A stretch of 64,000 nucleotides of DNA from CAZRQL01 sp964602415 (GTDB lineage Bacteria > Bacteroidota > Bacteroidia > Cytophagales > Flammeovirgaceae): positions 20,564 through 84,563 of the forward strand of contig CAZRQL010000013.1 of assembly GCA_964602415.1 (NCBI GenBank), read 5' to 3'. The position numbers and the translations under genes are program-made. The stretch's first letter is position 1. Each line of letters opens with the position of its first letter. Shown here in pieces: positions 1-7,346 of this stretch. A model generated the notes under the pieces. The model saw only the letters and a list, made by a program, of their open reading frames with translations, did not search any database and was not told where the DNA came from.

Positions 1-3
1 ACT

Positions 4-2334
4 TCACCTCACCAGCCTGAGCACGCCGCTGGTTTTTCCGTTGTAGCTCACAGGTAATCCCGAGGTAAAAGTCCCCCTAATCTGCCACATGTAAACCCCT
101 GCCGGTTGCTCCCCTCCATCCCAGCCTTTGGTGCTGGCTTCAGGGAAATTGTCGGCGCGATAGACCTGATTGCCAAATCGGTCGAAAATCAGGATTTCAA
201 AGGTCAAAACCGCAGTGCCGCGCACTTGAAACACATCATTGGCACCGTCCGCATTGGGAGAAAAGAGTTCGGGTATAAAAAGCTCACCTTTTGCGCATCC
301 GCTGTCGTCTTTTCTTAAAACCTCTGTGGTATCGGCTATGGTCGAAGTGCAGCCTTTTTGGTCGGTGAGTGTGTAGGTGATGATGTATTTTCCGGCGGGC
401 AGTTGTCCGGGGTCAAAAAAACTGTTGGCAGTGCCATTGATGGTAAAATTGCCGCCGTTGGGTCTTCCTTGTAGGCCAAACTTGGCTTCATCAGGGCAAT
501 ATGACTTTTTCAAATCCACGATTTGCAGTTGGGGTTTGCGGTTTACTTTTACTTTGATGCTGTCTCTGACCGTACAATCGTCTTGTTTGATTTCCACCCA
601 ATACAGCCCCGAGTCCGAAACAACGATTTGTTGGGTGCTTGCACCCGTTGACCATAGGTAGCTGTCCCGCCCTGCCCCCGCGTTGAGGGTGCGGCTCTCA
701 CCCTCGCAAAACTCAAGGTCTGCCCCCAGATTGAGGTTTACATTTTTAATTTTTATTTCTATCGTGTCAATGGCTTCGCAACCGCTCTCTGTTATTTTTG
801 CCCAGTACTTGCCGGATTGGGTTACTTGTATGGTTCTTGTGTTTGCGCCTGTTGACCATAGGTAGCTGGCGCGTCCGGGGCCGGCATCCAGCACGATAGG
901 GTTTTGGTCGCAGGTGGTAATGTCTTGGCCTAAGTTCAAACTCAAATCGGCGTAATTGGAAAAGAAAGCATAACTCGAGCCTACATTATTGTTGGCGTTG
1001 TTTTTGTAAGAAGAAAGCACACCCAAATGAAAACTGCCCAACGAGTTGACAATACTGTGATTTTCATTGACTGCCAATACGGAGTTGGGAAAGTTTTTTC
1101 GGGCAAAAACCCAAGCCCCATTGGAGCCTACCACGTCGTTGAAGTCAGAGGCCATCAATAAATTCGGATTGTCGTTGATTTTGAATGAGCCTTCCAAGCC
1201 TTTGCGGGCAATGACGAATATAGAAAAATCATCTTTTGAGTTTTTGAACAAACTCAACGAAGTAACCCCCGAGCAGCCCAAAGGAGGCAGCACAGAAGCA
1301 CTGCTTTCTATGGCTTTGGTGTTAGAGCCTTGTTGGTGGCCGCTCAGATGCAGCACGCTCACAGGCTTACCGGTTTTGATGTAGAGCGAGGCAGTGATAA
1401 GATTTTTGACTTCGTAAGTAGCAAAGGCGTTGATGGTGGCTACTATCGAGCCGTTGATGCTGATTTGGGTGTTGTTTTCGACGGCCAGTATAAAAACGTG
1501 GTCTTGTTCGGGGGCATCCAATCCTCTGACCACCACGTACTCTGTACCCAGTTTGTCGTTAGGCAGCAACTGGTCGCCGATTAGGTCTATGGAGCCGTCT
1601 CGGTGCATGGAGTCGTCAGACCAGGTTACGGCGATGGGTTTGTTGGCACTAATGCGCGTGCCTCTGATGGCAAAATTTTCGTTGCCAGTGACGGCGCGTA
1701 AAGAGTAGGTCTGCCCTCGGTTGAGTGTGATGGTGTGGTTTTGGTTGGGTTGGAGGTTGCCGCTTAGCTGTACGGAGGGCGTGATGGTGATGGTCGTATT
1801 GTTTTCGGTAGCCACAATATCCAAGCCTTCCAAAGCCTGAAAACTATTGTAATAATATTGTTGTCCGGGCAATACGAAGTTTGTACCCAGTGCATTTTTG
1901 CCTTTCAGCCCAAAGACTTCAGGGTTGAGCGGGAAACCTTGGTTGTTGTTGGGGTCGCCCAATGCCAGCACTTCGTAATAAGCACTGATGGGCTGTGTAG
2001 CACTGATAAGGATGCCTTTGTTGAGCACTTGGTTGGTGGGGCGGTTCTCGATTTCATCAATTAGGTTGGTCAATTCCACCGAACGGATGCTATCGGCGGG
2101 AATATCCACTACAATCGGCAAAAAATTGCTGTTGGCGGGTTGGGATATGGTTACTCTGGCGGCGGCAGAGGCGGCCAGTCGCAAAAAGATGGGACGATCG
2201 GCGTGGCCTTGCTGAATACTGATCACATCTGGGGCAACAAACCAAAATTCCGTGTCTATTTGTGCATGCGCTGCCCACCCATAACATACCATGAAAAGGA
2301 TTGCGAAAACGTTTTTGACGTACATTTTTCTCAT
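4..2334 (-). CDS. Secreted IgGFc-binding-like protein with T9SS type B sorting domain
   Basis: Predicted exported, cell-surface protein of 776 aa. The start is taken at MRKMYVKN because a clean signal peptide follows (residues 1-24, ending AAHA before Q); the frame is open further upstream, but that extension is not signal-like. Residues about 25-430 resemble the IgGFc-binding N-terminal domain seen in Bacteroidota surface proteins. Two similar segments, each with an LWSTGA motif and paired cysteines, follow at about 460-580. The last 95 residues match the gliding-motility-associated CHU_C domain (FSPNADG, FDRFGNQVY, GWDG, PAGVYMW), which sends proteins through the type IX secretion system. 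The ligand cannot be inferred. The stop codon lies four bases from the window edge. The family call is firm for the C-terminus and moderate for the N-terminus. Confidence 0.85.
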   Translation of the reverse strand: MRKMYVKNVFAILFMVCYGWAAHAQIDTEFWFVAPDVISIQQGHADRPIFLRLAASAAARVTISQPANSNFLPIVVDIPADSIRSVELTNLIDEIENRPTNQVLNKGILISATQPISAYYEVLALGDPNNNQGFPLNPEVFGLKGKNALGTNFVLPGQQYYYNSFQALEGLDIVATENNTTITITPSVQLSGNLQPNQNHTITLNRGQTYSLRAVTGNENFAIRGTRISANKPIAVTWSDDSMHRDGSIDLIGDQLLPNDKLGTEYVVVRGLDAPEQDHVFILAVENNTQISINGSIVATINAFATYEVKNLITASLYIKTGKPVSVLHLSGHQQGSNTKAIESSASVLPPLGCSGVTSLSLFKNSKDDFSIFVIARKGLEGSFKINDNPNLLMASDFNDVVGSNGAWVFARKNFPNSVLAVNENHSIVNSLGSFHLGVLSSYKNNANNNVGSSYAFFSNYADLSLNLGQDITTCDQNPIVLDAGPGRASYLWSTGANTRTIQVTQSGKYWAKITESGCEAIDTIEIKIKNVNLNLGADLEFCEGESRTLNAGAGRDSYLWSTGASTQQIVVSDSGLYWVEIKQDDCTVRDSIKVKVNRKPQLQIVDLKKSYCPDEAKFGLQGRPNGGNFTINGTANSFFDPGQLPAGKYIITYTLTDQKGCTSTIADTTEVLRKDDSGCAKGELFIPELFSPNADGANDVFQVRGTAVLTFEILIFDRFGNQVYRADNFPEASTKGWDGGEQPAGVYMWQIRGTFTSGLPVSYNGKTSGVLRLVR

Positions 2335-2474
2335 AATTTTTTTGGAATAATACAAAAAAATCATAATCAGCACAATAGCTAAAGATTTCATACAGGGTTT
2401 GTTTTGCCGTTTTTTCAAAAAAATTGGTTGAAGCCAGATTACGCAATAAAATTTAACCCCGAACAAATGCACCC

Positions 2475-2501
2475 GATGGCGTAGGCATCAGATGTTTGTA
2501 G
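2475..2501 (-). repeat. Hairpin repeat, copy A (inverted partner of copy B)
   Basis: Read on the minus strand this begins CTACAAA and contains GATG-cctacgc-CATC, a 4-bp stem with a 7-base loop. It matches copy B at 19 of 27 positions. The mismatches fall mainly in the stem, where GATG/CATC here is replaced by CATC/GATG in copy B, so pairing is kept by compensating changes. This suggests a REP-like palindromic element. Confidence 0.6.
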
Positions 2502-2565
2502 CCCGCGCATGCGTTGGTGGGATTCGACTCCGATAGAGCCGCACACCTGGGGCAATACCGTTTTT

Positions 2566-2593
2566 CTACAAATATGTCATCGCTACGGGATGA
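2566..2593 (+). repeat. Hairpin repeat, copy B
   Basis: Begins CTACAAA and contains TCATC-gctacgg-GATGA, a 5-bp stem with a 7-base loop. It is in inverted orientation to copy A, 64 bases away. Stem bases differ from copy A but remain complementary. Confidence 0.6.
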
Positions 2594-2751
2594 ATGCCCC
2601 CACACCATACCCATTCTCAACAATTGAAGCCGTATATGCGAGATTCTGCCTATTGCTTAATCCGGGTTTATCGGCGAGATGAACAAAAACTACACGTAGC
2701 TGATGAACACAACTTTATTGATTTTGAAAAATCAAGTTCTTAGGTTTTAAA

Positions 2752-3501
2752 TCAAGGCAGTCGGCTTTGAATTTGTTTGAATACGGCTTCTTTCAAGCTC
2801 TCCACGCTATGGTTTTGTGGATACACAGGAGGGTGAAAAATGACGATTTGGCGGGCAGGTCTGAGCATAAACTCCTCTCCTGCAAGCATATAGTAAGACC
2901 CAAGAATCGTTACCGGAACAATAGGCGTTTGGGTTTGGATGGCAAGTTTGAACGCTCCCTCTTTGAAAGGGGTCATCTGATCGGGGTCTTGTGTGAAGAT
3001 GCCGCCTTCAGGAAAAATCAACACCCCTATCCCCGCTTGGATGGATTCGAGACTTTTTTGGTAGGCATACAGCCTGCCCTTGCCCGTGCTTCGATCAACA
3101 GGAATGTGCAACTTTTTGAAATACCAGCCAAAAATCGGTATTTTGCCCAGAGCGGCTATACCCACAAACCGCACAAAGTCAGGCAAACAGTGGGTCATCA
3201 GAGGGGTATCCATGTAGCTGGTATGGTTGGGGCAGACAATGTAGGTCTTCAGGCCTTTTAGGTGCTGCTTGCCGTGTATTTTGACTCTTGTGCCGCTCAA
3301 CGCATAAAACCAAACGCCCCATAGGCGATTGGGTACAATAGCCCACTTGTGCCAAGCGAGTTTTTGCCAACACAAAAAATAAAGTGGCAAAACAGCAAAA
3401 AAACCAGTTAAAAGCAATAAAGCGCAATAAGCCGTGTACCCGTAATAAAGGAACTTTCTCCAAAAAGGCAATTCCTTTTTAAAGACGAAGTTGGCTTTCA
3501 T
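2752..3501 (-). CDS. plsC: 1-acyl-sn-glycerol-3-phosphate acyltransferase
   Basis: Transfers an acyl chain to lysophosphatidate in phospholipid synthesis at the inner membrane. The 249-aa protein has a hydrophobic N-terminal stretch (about residues 25-45), the catalytic HX4D motif in NHTSYMD (His93, Asp98) and the substrate-binding FPEGG motif (163-167), in the order and spacing of the PlsC family. Its ATG overlaps the TGA stop of carA by four bases (ATGA), so the two are probably translationally coupled in a leftward queD-nuoN-carA-plsC operon. The acyl donor and exact substrate cannot be read from the sequence. Confidence 0.9.
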   Translation of the reverse strand: MKANFVFKKELPFWRKFLYYGYTAYCALLLLTGFFAVLPLYFLCWQKLAWHKWAIVPNRLWGVWFYALSGTRVKIHGKQHLKGLKTYIVCPNHTSYMDTPLMTHCLPDFVRFVGIAALGKIPIFGWYFKKLHIPVDRSTGKGRLYAYQKSLESIQAGIGVLIFPEGGIFTQDPDQMTPFKEGAFKLAIQTQTPIVPVTILGSYYMLAGEEFMLRPARQIVIFHPPVYPQNHSVESLKEAVFKQIQSRLP

Positions 3502-4589
3502 GGCTTCATCAAATCAGCAAATTGCTCAAAGAGGTAGCGCGAGTCGTGGGGGCCGGGCGAGGCTTCAGGGTGGTATTGTACCGAAAAGACAGGCTTGTTT
3601 TTTAGCCTTAAGCCCGCAATGGTACCATCGTTGAGATGCACATGAGTAATTTCGATTTCGTGTTGGGCATCTGGGGTTTGAGCAGCAACTGCAAAGCCAT
3701 GGTTTTGAGAGGTGATTTCACTTTTTCCCGTCAATAAATTTTTGATGGGGTGGTTGAGACCTCTGTGTCCGTGGTGCATTTTGAAGGTGCTCAATCCGCA
3801 GGCCAGCGCAATAATCTGATGCCCCAGACAAATCCCAAAGACAGGTTTTCCACTCTCAATCATGGCTTGGGCGGTTTGTATGGCATAGGTCATGGCGGCA
3901 GGGTCTCCCGGCCCATTTGACAAAAAGAAACCATCGGCAGGGTAGCTCATCAGCCCCTCAATAGGTGTTTTGGCCGGAAAAACCCTTCCCTGACAGCCTT
4001 GTAACTCCATGTTTTTCAGGATACTTCGTTTGATACCCAAATCCAACACCGCCACACGGTAGGGAGCATTTGAGTCGCCAAAATCATAAGGCTCAACTGT
4101 TGTTACTCTTGAGGAAAGCTCTAAGCCGTTCATTTCAGGGGCTTGCCCTAAAAGGCTGGCTGCCAACTCTTTGTTTGGGGCTATGGCGGCATTCATGGCG
4201 CCTTCGCGCCTGATGTGCCTCACCAAAGCGCGGGTATCTATGCCGCTGATTCCTACCAAATTTTGGTCTTTGAGGTACTGTTGCAAATCGGTTTGGCTGC
4301 GGTAGCGAGAGAATGTAGCAGAAAAGTCTTTGACAACCAAGCCGCTAATCATAGTTTGTTCGGCTTCCTGCTCTTGGGGCAATGTGCCGTAGTTGCCGAT
4401 GTGAGGAAAGGTATTGACCACAATTTGCCCAAAATATGATGGGTCGGTATAAATTTCTTGGTAGCCCGTCATTCCGGTATTGAAGCAAATCTCTCCCCAT
4501 GTAGAGCCTTGTTTTCCAATGGAATAGCCCCAAAATTCACTTCCGTCTTTTAGCAGCAAAACAGCAATTTGGCTTTGAGTTGTTTTCAT
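3498..4589 (-). CDS. carA: Carbamoyl-phosphate synthase, small (glutaminase) subunit
   Basis: Hydrolyses glutamine and passes ammonia to CarB to make carbamoyl phosphate for arginine and pyrimidine synthesis. The start is placed at MKTTQSQ (363 aa, usual family length); the frame runs 13 codons further up without family-like sequence. An N-terminal CPSase small domain is followed by a class I glutamine amidotransferase domain with the nucleophile in GICLGHQ (about Cys254) and the C-terminal YHPEASPGP carrying the His and Glu of the triad. No carB is present in this window. Sixty-one bases separate it from the upstream nuoN, and its stop overlaps plsC. Confidence 0.95.
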   Translation of the reverse strand: MKTTQSQIAVLLLKDGSEFWGYSIGKQGSTWGEICFNTGMTGYQEIYTDPSYFGQIVVNTFPHIGNYGTLPQEQEAEQTMISGLVVKDFSATFSRYRSQTDLQQYLKDQNLVGISGIDTRALVRHIRREGAMNAAIAPNKELAASLLGQAPEMNGLELSSRVTTVEPYDFGDSNAPYRVAVLDLGIKRSILKNMELQGCQGRVFPAKTPIEGLMSYPADGFFLSNGPGDPAAMTYAIQTAQAMIESGKPVFGICLGHQIIALACGLSTFKMHHGHRGLNHPIKNLLTGKSEITSQNHGFAVAAQTPDAQHEIEITHVHLNDGTIAGLRLKNKPVFSVQYHPEASPGPHDSRYLFEQFADLMKP

Positions 4590-4650
4590 TAAACCGCAAA
4601 GAAAACATAAAACATCATTTACCGACAAAAAACCAATCCACCTTCAGGCA

Positions 4651-5958
4651 TTAAAATAGCAAACCGGGCAACACAAACAACACAAATAAAGCACCTCCAA
4701 CAAAGTACACCAAAACCAACTCCTTGGTATTGAGCACAGTCATGGGGCTTTGTGAGTTGTTGTTTATCCAAAGATGGTATGGTATTTTCAACAAGTACGC
4801 CCAAGAAAGCGGCAAACTCAACAGAGCCGCCACCACCGCCCAGTCAAAGCCTTGGTTCCAATAATTGCTTAAAACCAAAAACTTAGCTGTAAATCCCGCT
4901 GTTAGGGGCAGCCCGGCCAACGCCGCTGCACAAATGGTGGCACTCAAAGCCAAACCCTTGTTTTTCAGTGTATTTATATCTTTGATAAAAGGTGCAGAAT
5001 TGTTTTTTTCCAATGCCATAGGCAAACTAAAAATTCCTATACCCATGAGCACGCTTACAAAAAGATAAAAACTCAGCACCTGCCTCGAAACCGCCACAGC
5101 CAGCAGTAGAAATCCCGTTTGGGCAATGGCAGAGTAGGCCAGCATGGTTTTGAGCTTTTGTTCTCTGAGTGCCAGCAGGTTGCCAACGTAAAGAGTAGCT
5201 ACGGCCAAACTTGCCAACACCAGGCCAAAAATCGGCTCTTTGTCAGGCAGCAGGTTTTGTAAAGCCACAGCCGCACCAATTTTTGGCAGGACCGCCACAA
5301 AAGCCGCCACAAAGACCGGAGACTCTTCCACAACATCAGCCATCCACTGCTGCAAAGGAAAAGCGGCCAGTTTGAATACCAGCGTCAGCATCACCAAGCC
5401 CAAAAGCGAGGCAACCTCCATGCGCGAACTTTGTTCCAAAACGGTCTCTATCTTCAAACTGCCACAAAATCCAAAAATCCAACTGCTCGCATAAAAAGCA
5501 ATAGCCGAAACCACCGCTCCAAATAGCAAGTACTTTATCGGTGAAGCGGGATTGCGGCTGTGCAAACCCACTAAGGCATAGCTGCAAAAAGAGGCACACT
5601 CCACCCCCACCAGCAGCATAATCAAATGCGAAGCCCTTGTCATAAAAACCAGCCCCAGCAAAGTTCCCAGCATCAGGGCATAGCTTTCTGTCTGAGCTTT
5701 AGGGGGTCTTTGCAAAAACCCACAAAGCAAAGCACCCAACACAAATATATGTATCCATGGATTTGCGCTGCCTTCCAGCATCCCGACGTTTTTTTCGATG
5801 GCTTGGCAAGGCACAAACAACAAGCCCAAAAGCCCTGCAATGTAAAGCCGCTCAATCCATTTTTTGCCCACTCCGACTAAATCTGCCCCCAAAAGCAGCA
5901 GAATAAGTGCCGTCAGGTACAGCTCAACTAAAAAGAATTCTAAACCCCAAAACTGCAT
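4651..5958 (-). CDS. nuoN: NADH-quinone oxidoreductase subunit N-like proton channel
   Basis: A 435-aa polytopic membrane protein of the proton-conducting transporter family, matching the NuoN subunit of complex I. Visible are the conserved glutamate in VGVE near residue 120, the lysine in TLVFKLAAFP, and a degenerate version of the family's WxPDVYEGxP loop (here QWMADVVEESP). About a dozen hydrophobic helices span it. It is slightly shorter than typical NuoN, and no other nuo gene is present here. Its ATG overlaps the TAA stop of queD by one base. A role in complex I is the family expectation; a separate antiporter role is possible because it stands alone. Confidence 0.75.
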   Translation of the reverse strand: MQFWGLEFFLVELYLTALILLLLGADLVGVGKKWIERLYIAGLLGLLFVPCQAIEKNVGMLEGSANPWIHIFVLGALLCGFLQRPPKAQTESYALMLGTLLGLVFMTRASHLIMLLVGVECASFCSYALVGLHSRNPASPIKYLLFGAVVSAIAFYASSWIFGFCGSLKIETVLEQSSRMEVASLLGLVMLTLVFKLAAFPLQQWMADVVEESPVFVAAFVAVLPKIGAAVALQNLLPDKEPIFGLVLASLAVATLYVGNLLALREQKLKTMLAYSAIAQTGFLLLAVAVSRQVLSFYLFVSVLMGIGIFSLPMALEKNNSAPFIKDINTLKNKGLALSATICAAALAGLPLTAGFTAKFLVLSNYWNQGFDWAVVAALLSLPLSWAYLLKIPYHLWINNNSQSPMTVLNTKELVLVYFVGGALFVLFVLPGLLF

Positions 5959-6395
5959 TACACAAATGTAGATAGATTTTCACCGTAGTACCGCACAAAA
6001 TTTCTTTCTGTTTCGTGCAGTTCAATGCAATGCAGGCTCACTTCGGGGGCAAGTTGGCGCAATTCCGACTCCAAAATCTTCCAAAATTCAACCACTATTA
6101 CCTCACAACTGGTCATTTTGCCTCGCAAAAATTCCACGTCAAGGTTGAGGTTTTTGTGGTCTACCTTTTCGATGATTTTTTCTTTGATGATGCGACTCAG
6201 CAACTTGAGGTCAATGACAAATCCGGTATCGGGATTGGGCATGCCTTTGATTGTTACGATGATATGAAAATTGTGCCCGTGCCAGTTTTCGTTGGCGCAA
6301 GGGCCAAATACAGCCTCGTTTTGTTCTTTGCTCCATTGGGGGTTGTATAGCTTATGAGCGGCGTTAAAGTGCTCTTTTCTACAGATATAAACCAT
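5958..6395 (-). CDS. queD: 6-carboxy-tetrahydropterin / 6-pyruvoyl-tetrahydropterin synthase
   Basis: Converts dihydroneopterin triphosphate, either to 6-carboxytetrahydropterin (queuosine route) or to 6-pyruvoyltetrahydropterin. The 145-aa protein shows the zinc-binding histidines His14 (NAAH) and His39/His41 (WHGH), the catalytic Cys33 in GPCANEN, and the C-terminal ELHET motif. Which of the two reactions it performs cannot be settled from sequence alone. A pterin-4a-carbinolamine dehydratase gene elsewhere in the window (63629-63874) shows that pterin chemistry exists in the organism. It is the first gene of the leftward operon, with a TAnnTTTG box just upstream. Confidence 0.88.
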   Translation of the reverse strand: MVYICRKEHFNAAHKLYNPQWSKEQNEAVFGPCANENWHGHNFHIIVTIKGMPNPDTGFVIDLKLLSRIIKEKIIEKVDHKNLNLDVEFLRGKMTSCEVIVVEFWKILESELRQLAPEVSLHCIELHETERNFVRYYGENLSTFV

Positions 6396-6415
6396 ATTTG
6401 AGTTCTAAATGAGCG

Positions 6416-6423
6416 CAAAAATA
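6416..6423 (-). promoter_or_regulatory. -7 box upstream of queD
   Basis: The minus strand reads TATTTTTG, matching the Bacteroidota TAnnTTTG box, 21 bases before the queD ATG. I see no good TTG at the -33 position. Confidence 0.4.
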
Positions 6424-6434
6424 ACCTTATTGCC

Positions 6435-6463
6435 TTGATTAGAGATGGGCTATGGTATATTTG
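6435..6463 (+). promoter_or_regulatory. Promoter of DUF423-dut
   Basis: TTG (6435-6437), an 18-base spacer, then TATATTTG (6456-6463). This fits TTG-N17-23-TAnnTTTG. It is divergent from queD. The leader before the ATG would be very short. Confidence 0.5.
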
Positions 6464-6475
6464 AACCAAAATCGG

Positions 6476-6835
6476 ATGATGGAGAAAAAAATTATCGTCA
6501 GTGGCGCAATTTTAGCGGCTTTGGCGGTGGGTCTGGGTGCTTTTGGGGCGCACGCGCTAAAAGACTTTTTGCAGCAAACCGGACGTTTTGAGGTGTTCCA
6601 AACGGCCACTCAATACCAATTTTACCATGCTTTGGGGCTTTTGGCCATCTCTCGATTAAACCCGAGCAAATGGGTTTGGATGTTGTTGTTGGTTGGGACG
6701 TTGATTTTTTCGGGCAGCCTATACCTGCTTTGTCTGACACAAGTGAAAATTTTTGGGGCTATCACCCCCATCGGAGGATCTATGTTGATAGCAGGATGGA
6801 TGGTTTTTGCTTTTCAAAAAATTAAATACTTATAG
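6476..6835 (+). CDS. DUF423 family membrane protein
   Basis: Small integral membrane protein of about 119 aa with four hydrophobic segments. The N-terminus has the family signature GAFGAHAL, followed by YQFYHALGLL and a closing glycine-rich GGSMLIAGW. The function of the family is unknown. The two ATGs at 6476 and 6479 are equally plausible starts. The TTG/TATATTTG promoter lies immediately upstream, and dut follows after 11 bases, so the two are probably co-transcribed. Confidence 0.85.
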   Translation: MMEKKIIVSGAILAALAVGLGAFGAHALKDFLQQTGRFEVFQTATQYQFYHALGLLAISRLNPSKWVWMLLLVGTLIFSGSLYLLCLTQVKIFGAITPIGGSMLIAGWMVFAFQKIKYL

Positions 6836-6846
6836 ATCAGTGATTT

Positions 6847-7281
6847 ATGGTTGAAATTAAAGTTATCAATCGCAGCGGCTACGATTTACCGACTTATCAA
6901 ACCCCTTTATCGGCAGGCATGGACCTACGAGTTTGTTTGGACAAAGAGTTGATTTTGAACTCTCTGGATAGGGCATTGGTGGGTACGGGGCTTTTTATAG
7001 AGCTTCCCGAAGGTTATGAGGCCCAAATTCGGCCTCGAAGCGGCTTGGCTCTCAAACACGGCCTGACAATTCTGAACGCTCCGGGCACCATAGACGCAGA
7101 CTACAGGGGTGAAATCAAAGTACTGTTGGTCAATCTCTCCCCGACTCCCGTCAGTGTATCGCCCGGGGAGCGGATAGCCCAGATGGTGGTATCGCGCCAC
7201 GAAAAAGTGGAATGGCAGGTGGCGGAGTCCCTTAGCGAGACCCTTCGAGGCCAAGGTGGCTATGGCAGTACAGGCAAATAA
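6847..7281 (+). CDS. dut: dUTP diphosphatase
   Basis: Hydrolyses dUTP to dUMP and pyrophosphate, keeping uracil out of DNA and supplying dTMP synthesis. The 144-aa protein contains all five motifs of the homotrimeric family: AGMDLR, RPRSGLA, the substrate-binding GTIDADYRGEI, GERIAQM, and the C-terminal GQGGYGSTG that closes over the active site. It lies 11 bases after DUF423 in the same direction and probably shares its promoter. Confidence 0.97.
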   Translation: MVEIKVINRSGYDLPTYQTPLSAGMDLRVCLDKELILNSLDRALVGTGLFIELPEGYEAQIRPRSGLALKHGLTILNAPGTIDADYRGEIKVLLVNLSPTPVSVSPGERIAQMVVSRHEKVEWQVAESLSETLRGQGGYGSTGK

Positions 7282-7321
7282 TTTAATTCTTACTGTAATT
7301 AATTAAATATACAGGATAGTG

Positions 7322-7329
7322 TATCTTTG
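7322..7329 (+). promoter_or_regulatory. -7 box upstream of the flippase
   Basis: TATCTTTG, an exact TAnnTTTG match, lies 17 bases before the flippase ATG. The -33 position is AT-rich without a TTG. Confidence 0.4.
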
Positions 7330-7346
7330 TATTCAAAAATTGCATA

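Larger units (their letters stand above)
2335..2751. other. 417-base intergenic stretch without a gene
   Basis: No convincing coding frame is present between the secreted T9SS protein and plsC. The stretch holds two related 27-base hairpin repeats in opposite orientation (listed separately). I see no T-rich hairpin typical of a terminator and no TAnnTTTG box for the leftward gene. Confidence 0.7.
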
